In this document: piece after piece, positions 1 to 5,432 of the stretch
Layout: the number at the start of each line of letters is the position of its first letter
Numbering within the stretch: position 1 is the first letter of the stretch
DNA from: Nitrospirota bacterium
GTDB taxonomy: Bacteria; Nitrospirota; Thermodesulfovibrionia; Thermodesulfovibrionales; JdFR-85
NCBI GenBank assembly: GCA_013151785.1
Contig: JAADHP010000021.1
Coordinates: 1-6,667, forward strand
Direction: 5' to 3'
DNA: 6,667 nt
Position numbers and translations under genes: made by a program
Notes under the pieces: generated by a model
The model's input: only the letters and a program-made list of their open reading frames with translations
What the model was told of the DNA's origin: nothing
Databases searched by the model: none

Positions 1-1
1 G

Positions 2-127
2 CTCACTGTTGACTGTTCACTGCTTACTGACCTTTTAACCCATCCACCCATCTACTCATCAACCCATGTACTCATCTACTCATTAACCCATCCACTGCTA
101 ACTGCTCACTGTTCACTGTATTCACTG
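2..127. repeat. Compound minisatellite, copy A (7-mers / 8-mers / 7-mers)
   Basis: Two tandem repeats with different periods are nested here. Four heptamers of the form YTNACTG fill 2-29. Seven octamers of the form AYYCATNN fill 38-93 without a register slip. Heptamers resume at 91-118 (TCCACTG, CTAACTG, CTCACTG, TTCACTG), then a TA spacer, then one last heptamer at 121-127. The same order, including the TA spacer, recurs at 2337-2484 in the same orientation. It lies directly 3' of the minus-strand reductase gene. Any long open frame through it is a low-complexity artefact. Function is unknown; the left edge may continue outside the window. Confidence 0.85.
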
Positions 128-184
128 CACCCGGCCTTCCTTTTTTCTTACTAAATCTTTCTGGACAGCAATGTTTCATACTCA
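115..184 (-). repeat. Conserved ~70-nt block next to minisatellite A
   Basis: Read on the minus strand, this block shares with 2472-2539 the pieces GAGTATG, TGTCCAGA, AAGATTTA, an A-run followed by GAAGGC or GGAAGGCC, and GTGCxGTGAATACAGT. Copy A lacks about 10 nt present in copy B and has a small insertion. Its edge coincides with the 3' end of the reductase gene, and the frame-corrected reductase would end inside it at a TAG (151-153). It may be part of the repeat element, or a gene tail carried with it. The similarity was aligned by eye. Confidence 0.6.
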
Positions 185-901
185 ATAATTAAACCCCACC
201 CTGCTTTCACATGTAAAGACCTGTCCTGTAATGGATCTACTCTTCAAAATAAAATATATCAACTCCACAACATCATCAGGGGATGATAGCCCGCCTCTTG
301 CACTCCTCTCTGCTGCCCTTTCCATAGCCTCTCTTGCCCTCACTCCCATCCCCAGGGGTAGATAACCAGGAACAAGGGCATTTATCTTTATATTATACAC
401 GGATAGCTCCTTTGAAAGGGAAAGGGTAAGCCCTACAAGTCCGGCCTTTGATGCACTATAGGCAGCCTGTCCTGCACTTCCCCTTATGCCTGAATAGGAT
501 GAGATATTGATAATATCACCGCCACCATGCTCTATCATCTGGGGGAGAAAGGACCTGATAACATTGAAGGCTCCTTTCAGGTTCGTGTTTATCACCCTGT
601 CCCATTCATCCTCAGTATATCTTATCAGGAGTTTATCTATGGTGATTGAGGCATTATTGATGATTATATCCACAGGCCCGACCCTCCTGGATACCTCTTC
701 TGACATGGAGAGGACAGCCTGGTAATCGGATATATCACATCTAATGATATAGGCCACATTTTTTAATTCATCTTTTAATCTACAGGCCGTCTCCTCTCTT
801 TTATTGTAATGTATAACTGTACGCACCCCTTTTGAATCAAGAAACCTCACAATGTGCTGTCCCAGTCCTCCTGTGGCTCCTGTAACTAAAGCAGTCCGCA
901 A
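182..901 (-). CDS. FabG-like short-chain dehydrogenase/reductase, 3' end probably frameshifted
   Basis: This is a classical SDR, most like 3-oxoacyl-ACP reductase. The Rossmann motif TGATGGLG is at residues 7-14, NNAS at 82-85, and the tetrad N107, S135, Y148, K152 is complete. No acidic residue follows beta-2 (HYNKREE, 31-37), which suggests NADPH. The start is TTG, chosen because GGGAG lies 7 nt upstream and the glycine motif sits at the usual distance. It overlaps the end of bioF by 16 nt, so the two are probably co-translated. The printed C-terminus after GQV (226-228) is unlike the family. Removing one T from the TTT codon at 215-217 restores GQVLHVKAGWGL, close to the usual GQVxHVDGG ending, and moves the stop to 151-153 (249 residues). 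Likely role: a reductase in pimeloyl-chain synthesis for biotin. A general FabG or other ketoreductase role is possible. Confidence 0.85.
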   Translation of the reverse strand: MRTALVTGATGGLGQHIVRFLDSKGVRTVIHYNKREETACRLKDELKNVAYIIRCDISDYQAVLSMSEEVSRRVGPVDIIINNASITIDKLLIRYTEDEWDRVINTNLKGAFNVIRSFLPQMIEHGGGDIINISSYSGIRGSAGQAAYSASKAGLVGLTLSLSKELSVYNIKINALVPGYLPLGMGVRAREAMERAAERSARGGLSSPDDVVELIYFILKSRSITGQVFTCESRVGFNY

Positions 902-2064
902 TCCCTTGCTCCCTTCAATGCTGAAATGAGTCCTCCTATGTCCTCCTCTTCATGAACTGCTGTTACAGTGAGCCTTATCCTTGGTATTTTAACGGTGGGT
1001 ACCCTTACAGGCGGTGCATAGAAACCTTTCCTGAAGAGGAACTCGGATAGTCTAATAGCCCTTTCGTTGTCTGGTACAATCACGGGAATTATGGGGGTTT
1101 CTGAACTACCAATATCAAGCCCCAGTTCTTTCAGACCTGACACAAGGTGCTCCCTGTTCTGCCACAGCCTTTTAATTCTTTCTTTATCACGCTGAATCAT
1201 CCTTATCGCCTCAATAGATACAGCTACAGCATGGGCTGGTAGTGCTGTTGAATATATAAGCGAACGTGCCCTGTTTATCAGGAAATCTATTATCTCCTCC
1301 CTGCCTGTCACAAAGGCACCCACTGAACCCAGGGCCTTTGAAAGTGTACCCATCTGGATTATGAATGGTTCAGGCTTTATATTATAGTGGTGAAGCACCC
1401 CCCTTCCCTCTCCAAGCACCCCTGTGGAGTGTGCCTCATCCAGATAGAGGAGACAGTCAAACTCCCCTGCCAGTTTGACAATATCTCTGATGGGTGCTAT
1501 ATCACCATCCATACTGAAGACAGAATCGGTAATTATAATCCTCTTTTTGTCGGGATGTTTTTTTATCAATTCCCTGAGATGCCCTGTGTCTGCATGTCTG
1601 TAGACAATGACCTCTCCGCGGCTCAGACGGCAACCATCTATTATGCTTGCATGGTTCAGTTCATCACTGAATACTACTGTATCCCTGTCGCAAAGGGCAG
1701 CAATGGCCCCTGTGTTTGCAGCATAACCAGAGTTGAAGAGAATGGTCATCTCTGTTCCCTTGAATTCAGATATAATGCTCTCTAATTCCCTGTGTAATTC
1801 TGTGCCTCCGGAAAGAAGCCTTGATGCCCCAGCCCCCACCCCATGGGTCTTTACCGCACTTATAGCCCTGTCTATCAGTGCCCTGTCATTACAAAGGCCA
1901 AGATAATCATTGGAGGAGAAATTGACAACCTCCACACCCCTGATCTTTATGATTCTGCCCTGGGGACCCTCCCGGTCAATTATCCTCCTGTAAAGTCCCT
2001 GCCTCTGTAACTCTCTGATATATCCCTGAAAATCCCATCTGTCCAGCATTATAGATGATAACAT
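886..2064 (-). CDS. bioF: 8-amino-7-oxononanoate synthase (KAPA synthase)
   Basis: This is a PLP enzyme of the alpha-oxoamine synthase family. BioF condenses pimeloyl-ACP or pimeloyl-CoA with L-alanine to 8-amino-7-oxononanoate, the first committed step of biotin ring assembly, in the cytoplasm. Visible signatures are NFSSNDYLGL (48-57), GAGASRLLSGG (77-87), H138 that stacks on PLP, SVFSMDGD (181-188), DEAHSTGVLGEGRG (209-222) with D209 and H212, and the Schiff-base lysine K243 in GTLSKALGS. At 392 residues the length is normal. ATG 2064 is preceded by AGGGGA with a 6-nt gap; Met6 is a weaker alternative. It is first in a two-gene unit with the reductase, and no other biotin gene is in the window. 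Related enzymes (Kbl, serine palmitoyltransferase, CqsA) share the fold, but the GTLSKALGS and YSTALP segments favour BioF. Confidence 0.93.
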   Translation of the reverse strand: MLSSIMLDRWDFQGYIRELQRQGLYRRIIDREGPQGRIIKIRGVEVVNFSSNDYLGLCNDRALIDRAISAVKTHGVGAGASRLLSGGTELHRELESIISEFKGTEMTILFNSGYAANTGAIAALCDRDTVVFSDELNHASIIDGCRLSRGEVIVYRHADTGHLRELIKKHPDKKRIIITDSVFSMDGDIAPIRDIVKLAGEFDCLLYLDEAHSTGVLGEGRGVLHHYNIKPEPFIIQMGTLSKALGSVGAFVTGREEIIDFLINRARSLIYSTALPAHAVAVSIEAIRMIQRDKERIKRLWQNREHLVSGLKELGLDIGSSETPIIPVIVPDNERAIRLSEFLFRKGFYAPPVRVPTVKIPRIRLTVTAVHEEEDIGGLISALKGARDCGLL

Positions 2065-2070
2065 CTAACA

Positions 2071-2076
2071 TCCCCT
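2071..2076 (-). promoter_or_regulatory. Ribosome binding site of bioF
   Basis: AGGGGA on the minus strand lies 6 nt before the ATG at 2064. It supports that start over the internal Met6 codon. Confidence 0.6.
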
Positions 2077-2117
2077 TTAGTGAAGTACAGGGTTACACCT
2101 AATTTGTCGTTTGCCAC

Positions 2118-2134
2118 CCCGAACTTGATTCGGG
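2118..2134. repeat. Short hairpin repeat, CCCGAA/TTCGGG
   Basis: A perfect 6-bp stem, CCCGAA and TTCGGG, encloses the loop CTTGA. It has the same arm-CTTGA-arm plan as the hairpin at 2219-2239 but different arm bases. It lies in the gap upstream of bioF, first of a run of four such hairpin units. Confidence 0.75.
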
Positions 2135-2158
2135 ATCTCTCGTATGTGAAAAGACCAG

Positions 2159-2203
2159 ATGCCGAAATAGATCCTGAAACGAGTTCAGGACAAGCTTCGG
2201 CAT
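2159..2203. repeat. Nested double-stem hairpin repeat
   Basis: The outer stem ATGCCGAA (2159-2166) pairs with TTCGGCAT (2196-2203). The inner stem TCCTGAA (2172-2178) pairs with TTCAGGA (2184-2190) around ACGAG. Both stems are perfect, giving a 45-nt stem-loop with an internal loop. The inner stem recurs at 6415-6433. Confidence 0.8.
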
Positions 2204-2214
2204 AACAAATGAGG

Positions 2215-2272
2215 TGTCATTCTGAGCTTGACTCAGAATCTCAAGAGATGCTGAAACATGTTCAGCATGACA
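2215..2272 (+). repeat. Mosaic hairpin element, forward copy
   Basis: An outer stem TGTCAT/ATGACA (2215-2220, 2267-2272) encloses two perfect 8-bp hairpins: ATTCTGAG/CTCAGAAT around CTTGA (2219-2239) and ATGCTGAA/TTCAGCAT around ACATG (2248-2268). The joint ATCTC-AA-GAGAT (2238-2249) is itself a dyad that could compete with both. The reverse complement of this plan, with different hairpin tips, is at 6398-6477. It behaves like a dispersed non-coding repeat. Confidence 0.85.
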
Positions 2273-2288
2273 GAAGGGAAACGAGGAT

Positions 2289-2321
2289 CCTGAAACAAGC
2301 CTGTCCTGAACCTGTTTCAGG
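2289..2321. repeat. Hairpin repeat, CCTGAAACA/TGTTTCAGG
   Basis: A perfect 9-bp stem joins CCTGAAACA (2289-2297) and TGTTTCAGG (2313-2321) across a 15-nt loop. It carries the CTGAA/TTCAG core shared by the neighbouring hairpins and by 6415-6433. It is the last hairpin before minisatellite B. Confidence 0.75.
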
Positions 2322-2336
2322 GTTCAGTATGACAAT

Positions 2337-2484
2337 ATTACTGCTCACAGCTTACTGCTTACAGCTCACTAATCTTCACTCATCCACCCATCAACTCTTT
2401 TACCCATCAATCCATCTACTCATCCACTCATCTACTCATCCACTCATATACTCATTCACTCCTGACCGTTGACTGTATTCACGG
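2337..2484. repeat. Compound minisatellite, copy B (7-mers / 8-mers / 7-mers)
   Basis: Heptamers run from about 2337 to 2371 (CTCACAG, CTTACTG, CTTACAG, CTCACTA). Ten octamers, mostly ACTCATCY with one degenerate ACTCTTTT, hold register through 2378-2457. Heptamers CTGACCG and TTGACTG (2462-2475), the TA spacer and TTCACGG (2478-2484) follow. The architecture matches copy A at 2-127 in the same direction, but with 10 octamers instead of 7. The two copies bracket bioF and the reductase. The long plus-strand frame through it is low-complexity and not a gene. Confidence 0.85.
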
Positions 2485-2613
2485 CACCATGCCTTCTTTT
2501 TTATAAATCTTTTCCGCAATGTCTGGACATACATACTCATTTAAATATCTCCTCCATCTATCCCATAGTTCCAGCATAGAGTCTATCGGATATGATAGTA
2601 AAAACAAGGAATC
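2479..2613 (-). pseudogene. Short minus-strand ORF, possible gene remnant, unidentified
   Basis: The frame is open from 2613 to a TGA at 2479-2481. A TTG at 2605-2607, four bases after a weak TAGGA, would give 42 residues. The product is protein-like rather than repetitive, rich in Trp, Arg and charged residues (LELWDRWRRYLNEY, then EKIYKKEGMVP at the end). Its last ~20 codons fall in the block shared with 115-184. I do not recognise the family. It may be the surviving 3' end of a gene whose upstream part is gone, a small real protein, or chance coding inside a repeat element. It is not in frame with bioF and lies beyond its hairpin repeats. Confidence 0.3.
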
Positions 2614-2678
2614 CTACAGGCATATTCAAGTTTCACCAGAAAAGAGCCGATAATATTAATGAATACTGTGGAAATGGC

Positions 2679-2684
2679 AGGAGG
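2679..2684 (+). promoter_or_regulatory. Ribosome binding site of the VWA gene
   Basis: A perfect AGGAGG ends 5 nt before the TTG at 2690. No ATG or GTG start lies in that frame between the upstream stop (2660-2662) and the signal peptide. The site therefore decides the TTG start. Confidence 0.8.
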
Positions 2685-2689
2685 CATTT

Positions 2690-4216
2690 TTGAGGGGCAG
2701 CAGGATCATAATCTATTGTCTTTTGATTGTATTTTTAATAACGCCATCTGTACACTCCAGGGCTGCTCCAGACACGCATATTATACTCCTCATGGATGCC
2801 TCAGGCAGCATGAAAAAGACAGACCCCCGGAATCTCAGGCTTGATGCAGGAGAACTCTTTGTGAGACTGCTTGATGATAGCTTTGCATTGTCAATCCTTT
2901 CTTTTCACTCAGAGGTAACAATGCTTGCCCATAAAAAAAACCCTGTTAAAGATCGTAATAGACTGATAAAAAAGATCAGAAGCATCGGTTCTTATGGCCT
3001 TCACACTGACCTTTATAGTGCCCTTCGGTCAGGCATTGAGGAAGCAACTGAGTTTAACGGCAAAAATATAATAATCCTTCTCAGTGATGGCAAGATGGAC
3101 ACAGGCGACACCTCCAGGGATGCAGAAAAGAGAAGGCTGATAAAAGAAGAACTGCTTCCCCTTGCCAAATCCAGGAACATACCCGTTTATACAATTGCCT
3201 TCTCTGAGCTTTCAGATAAGGAACTGTTAAGAGAAATCGCCATCAAAACCAGTGCTATCCCCTTTATGGTAAAGTCGGCATCTGAGATTCATCGTGTCTT
3301 TACAAGAATATTCAATGAGATAAAACAGCCTGATTCATTGCCTGTGAGAAACAGGGAGTTCCTTGTTGACAGTTCAATAAAGGATATAAATATTGTGGTA
3401 ACAAAGCAGGCCCCAGGCAGGGAGATAGTTCTTGAGGATCCTTTTGGAAAACGCTATACATACCTCAAACATCCAGCATTCATGAGATGGTTCAGCACAA
3501 CCAGATTTGAGATGATAGGGATGGAGAAACCCGAGCCAGGCAGATGGAAGATCCACTATAGTGCCAGGGAAGGCAATCAGGTGTTTATCCTGACTGATTT
3601 GAAGCTCAAGGTAAATAAAATTGAGAATATCTATTACTTAGGTGAACAACTCTACATTGAAACATGGCTTGAGGAAAAGGGGCAAAGACTGGACAACATT
3701 CCCATACTGCTCAGAAATATCGAGTTTTCAGCCATTCTGAACACAGACAGTAGGCTCAAGAAAGAGATAACCCTCAGGGACGACGGTGTAGCTCCTGACA
3801 GGATCAAAGAAGACGGCATATACACAGAAGTGGTAAAGATGGATGAAGAAGGTGATTTTCTACTGAGAATTGTTGCCAGAGGTAAAACCTTTGAAAGAAA
3901 AATAGAAAAACTCTTTACTGTTAGAAAAAGACAACCCCCCGAAACAGGAAAAGATACCAGAACCGGAAAAACAGTTTCCCACAAAGACATATCAAAGAAA
4001 CCACCGGAAGGCAGCAATACCCGGGAGGACCCACTGCAGGATGGTATGTCATGGAAATGGGTGATAATTAAATTTATCATTACCAACATGGTTATATTTG
4101 GTATAGCAGGAGGCATATTCTTTATAAAGAAGAAAAGAGGCCTTTCCGTAACCACACTATATAGCAGGATATCAACTCTCCGGTCCCTGCTGAAGAGGAG
4201 GAAGAATGAGGATTGA
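2690..4216 (+). CDS. Membrane-anchored periplasmic VWA-domain protein
   Basis: The 508-residue protein starts with a signal peptide (1 to about 25; hydrophobic 6-20, cleavage likely near SRA-AP). A VWA domain (about 29-212) follows with an intact metal-binding MIDAS: DASGS (36-40), T106 and D133 in LSDG. The middle (about 215-310) is beta-rich and unassigned. Residues 311-412 look like an immunoglobulin-like domain with the D-D-G...DGIYTE pattern (364-380) seen in choice-of-anchor or extracellular filamin-like modules. A polar linker (413-452) leads to one membrane helix (about 458-478) and a basic cytoplasmic tail (KKKRG, KRRK). By the positive-inside rule, the VWA domain is periplasmic. The start is TTG behind a perfect Shine-Dalgarno site. 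The next gene overlaps by 11 nt, so the two products probably work together. BatA/BatB-like proteins share the VWA-plus-helix plan, but no Bat operon partners are visible. The ligand is unknown. Confidence 0.85.
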   Translation: MRGSRIIIYCLLIVFLITPSVHSRAAPDTHIILLMDASGSMKKTDPRNLRLDAGELFVRLLDDSFALSILSFHSEVTMLAHKKNPVKDRNRLIKKIRSIGSYGLHTDLYSALRSGIEEATEFNGKNIIILLSDGKMDTGDTSRDAEKRRLIKEELLPLAKSRNIPVYTIAFSELSDKELLREIAIKTSAIPFMVKSASEIHRVFTRIFNEIKQPDSLPVRNREFLVDSSIKDINIVVTKQAPGREIVLEDPFGKRYTYLKHPAFMRWFSTTRFEMIGMEKPEPGRWKIHYSAREGNQVFILTDLKLKVNKIENIYYLGEQLYIETWLEEKGQRLDNIPILLRNIEFSAILNTDSRLKKEITLRDDGVAPDRIKEDGIYTEVVKMDEEGDFLLRIVARGKTFERKIEKLFTVRKRQPPETGKDTRTGKTVSHKDISKKPPEGSNTREDPLQDGMSWKWVIIKFIITNMVIFGIAGGIFFIKKKRGLSVTTLYSRISTLRSLLKRRKNED

Positions 4217-4898
4217 CCCACTATTATTTCTGTTCATGATAGAAGGCATAGTTCTACTCTCTATGTTTGTCCTGTATCTACTTTACAGGTTAAAAAAACA
4301 GAACATGATAAAGACAGAGGCTTCGGAAGAAGAACTCTGTAATACAGAAGAAGAGATTCAACAAGACAAACCCCCTGAGGAGCCTGACACCAACAGAGAT
4401 TCAAATTCAGATATGAATGCAGATATAACAGTTCTGGATATGTTTACAAAACAACGCAAACGTTTTGCTGACATTCTGGGAACCCAGGAGATAACAGAAC
4501 AATTAAAAAATAAACTCTCTCAAATTAAGGATAAAAACGTGGACCTTATAGAAAGGATCATCACACTCCAGGACAGTGGCATACCTGAGGAGGATGTAAA
4601 TTCACTGATACAATCACTTGAACAGACCAACAAGGAGTTGACTCTTTGTGTAGAGACACTTGAGAAGGAAAATGACAGACTATTCAAAAAACTCAAGGCC
4701 TATGAAGAGGAATTTGATAAGATGCAGAGTCAGATTATGGATAAATTCGAGATCAACATAGAGGTAGATAATTCAGAGGAGGTAGAGAATCTCAAGGAGA
4801 CTATTAAAGAAAAGAACCAGGAGATAGAGGAACTACAGAAGCAGTTAAAAGACCTTGAAGCTGAGTATATGGTTCTGTACAAACAGCTTCATTCCTGA
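4206..4898 (+). CDS. Membrane-anchored coiled-coil protein, unknown family
   Basis: I do not recognise a family. The 230-residue protein has one N-terminal helix (about 5-27) followed by RLKK, so the rest should be cytoplasmic. An acidic, probably disordered linker (38-75) comes next. Most of the remainder is predicted coiled coil (about 96-120, 131-185 and 190-228), rich in Glu, Lys, Gln and Leu with heptad spacing. The two later coils are split by a short stretch at 181-189. ATG 4206 follows AGGAGG (4196-4201) and overlaps the VWA gene by 11 nt in another frame, so it is translationally coupled. With the VWA protein's basic cytoplasmic tail next door, it may be an internal adaptor or scaffold for that receptor-like protein; this is inference. 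Its 3' end overlaps the convergent DUF1992 gene by 10 nt. Confidence 0.75.
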   Translation: MRIDPLLFLFMIEGIVLLSMFVLYLLYRLKKQNMIKTEASEEELCNTEEEIQQDKPPEEPDTNRDSNSDMNADITVLDMFTKQRKRFADILGTQEITEQLKNKLSQIKDKNVDLIERIITLQDSGIPEEDVNSLIQSLEQTNKELTLCVETLEKENDRLFKKLKAYEEEFDKMQSQIMDKFEINIEVDNSEEVENLKETIKEKNQEIEELQKQLKDLEAEYMVLYKQLHS

Positions 4899-5272
4899 TC
4901 CTTCTTTTCAATAAACCTGTCCAGAATCTTTCCTTCATACTCGGGGAAGTCATCAAGATAGAAGGGTTTCTTTCTTATCATATTCAGCTTCAGGATCTTG
5001 AAGTTGAGTTGTCTTATTCTTCGCAGCCTCTCTTTATCATCATCAAGGGTGTCAATCAGTTCTTTAAGGGAGATGATCTCCTTTCTCAGTTCAAGCTCAG
5101 GTGGAAGGCAGTTTGCATTCTTTAGCACCCTGTAGGCCATCCTCAGATCCTCGGGAAGCCATGTGTCGTCATCAATCTCCAGGGGTCTGCCCTTATTGGG
5201 CAGGTCATCAAAGAGCCCCTCCTCAATGGCCTCCTGAATCTTCCTCTCTGCTATCTTCCTGAATATATCCAT
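4889..5272 (-). CDS. DUF1992 / DnaJ homologue subfamily C member 28 domain protein
   Basis: The 127-residue protein matches the DUF1992 (DJC28 conserved domain) family. The N-terminal signature is IAERKIQEAIEEGLFDDLPNKGRPL (residues 7-31), where family members carry the highly conserved pattern ending in LpgkGkPL. Next come WLPEDLRMAYRVLKNANCLPPELELRKEI (38-66) and a basic helical C-terminus. Bacterial members are short stand-alone proteins without a J domain; their function is not established. ATG 5272 has GAGAGG about 8 nt upstream. It is last of four overlapping minus-strand genes and starts 50 nt inside yacG, in a different frame. The 3' end meets the plus-strand coiled-coil gene with a 10-nt overlap, leaving no room for a terminator between them. 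Confidence 0.88.
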   Translation of the reverse strand: MDIFRKIAERKIQEAIEEGLFDDLPNKGRPLEIDDDTWLPEDLRMAYRVLKNANCLPPELELRKEIISLKELIDTLDDDKERLRRIRQLNFKILKLNMIRKKPFYLDDFPEYEGKILDRFIEKKDQE

Positions 5273-5432
5273 CTTGTATTTCCTCTCTATTTATTTCCTC
5301 ACCAGGAATCCTGTACTCCTCGGATGCCCATGCACCAAGGTCAATCAACCGGCATCTCTCTGAGCAGAAGGGCCTCCAGGGGTTTTCCTCCCATGTGGTA
5401 ATGGTCTTACATATAGGACATCTTATCTTCAA
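5223..5432 (-). CDS. yacG: YacG-family zinc-binding DNA gyrase inhibitor
   Basis: This small protein (69 residues) has the YacG zinc site: C5 and C8 in CPIC, C23 and C27 in FCSERC. The family signature follows: W14, NPWRPFCSERC (17-27), IDLGAW (30-35) and EEYRIPG (38-44). In E. coli, YacG binds GyrB and blocks gyrase binding to DNA; the acidic C-terminal tail is present here too. Start is TTG at 5432; the TTGA overlap with the upstream stop (5429-5432) marks coupled translation, and GGAG lies a few bases upstream. The last ~50 nt also encode the start of the DUF1992 protein in another frame, so the tail is constrained by two readings. YacG is usual next to CoaE in enterics; here it sits in a different operon. 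Confidence 0.92.
   Translation of the reverse strand: MKIRCPICKTITTWEENPWRPFCSERCRLIDLGAWASEEYRIPGEEINREEIQDGYIQEDSREEDSGGH

Noticed and set aside
1..127. CRISPR array
   Set aside because: Units are 7-8 nt and contiguous, with no unique spacers and no cas genes; it is a minisatellite.
1387..1785. 132-codon plus-strand frame opposite bioF
   Set aside because: It lies wholly within bioF, which has all PLP-enzyme motifs in its own frame; no domain is seen in the antisense product.
2065..2110. BirA-type biotin operator upstream of bioF
   Set aside because: A TGTAACC half-site is present, but no matching inverted half at the expected spacing could be found.
2118..2321. Intrinsic terminators in the hairpin run
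   Set aside because: The stems are strong but none is followed by a T-tract on either strand, so they fit dispersed repeats better than Rho-independent terminators.
2209..2472. 87-codon plus-strand open frame between bioF and the VWA gene
   Set aside because: It runs through hairpin repeats and the 8-mer array; the product is a low-complexity Ser/His/Thr string that simply reflects the repeats.
2576..2656. Promoter and operator for the VWA gene (TTCAAG-18-GATAAT; dyads ATAGA-G-TCTAT and CTATC-6-GATAG)
   Set aside because: The -35 match is poor, spacing is at the limit and the dyads are only 5 bp; also overlaps a possible short ORF. Not strong enough to annotate.
2659..2844. ATG-initiated 61-codon frame just before the VWA start
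   Set aside because: It has no ribosome site at its ATG and overlaps the VWA signal peptide out of frame; the AGGAGG at 2679-2684 serves the TTG at 2690.
3652..4221. 189-codon minus-strand frame opposite the VWA gene
   Set aside because: It is antisense to a gene with a clear domain structure and an intact MIDAS; its Ser/Phe/Leu-rich product is typical of an antisense shadow.
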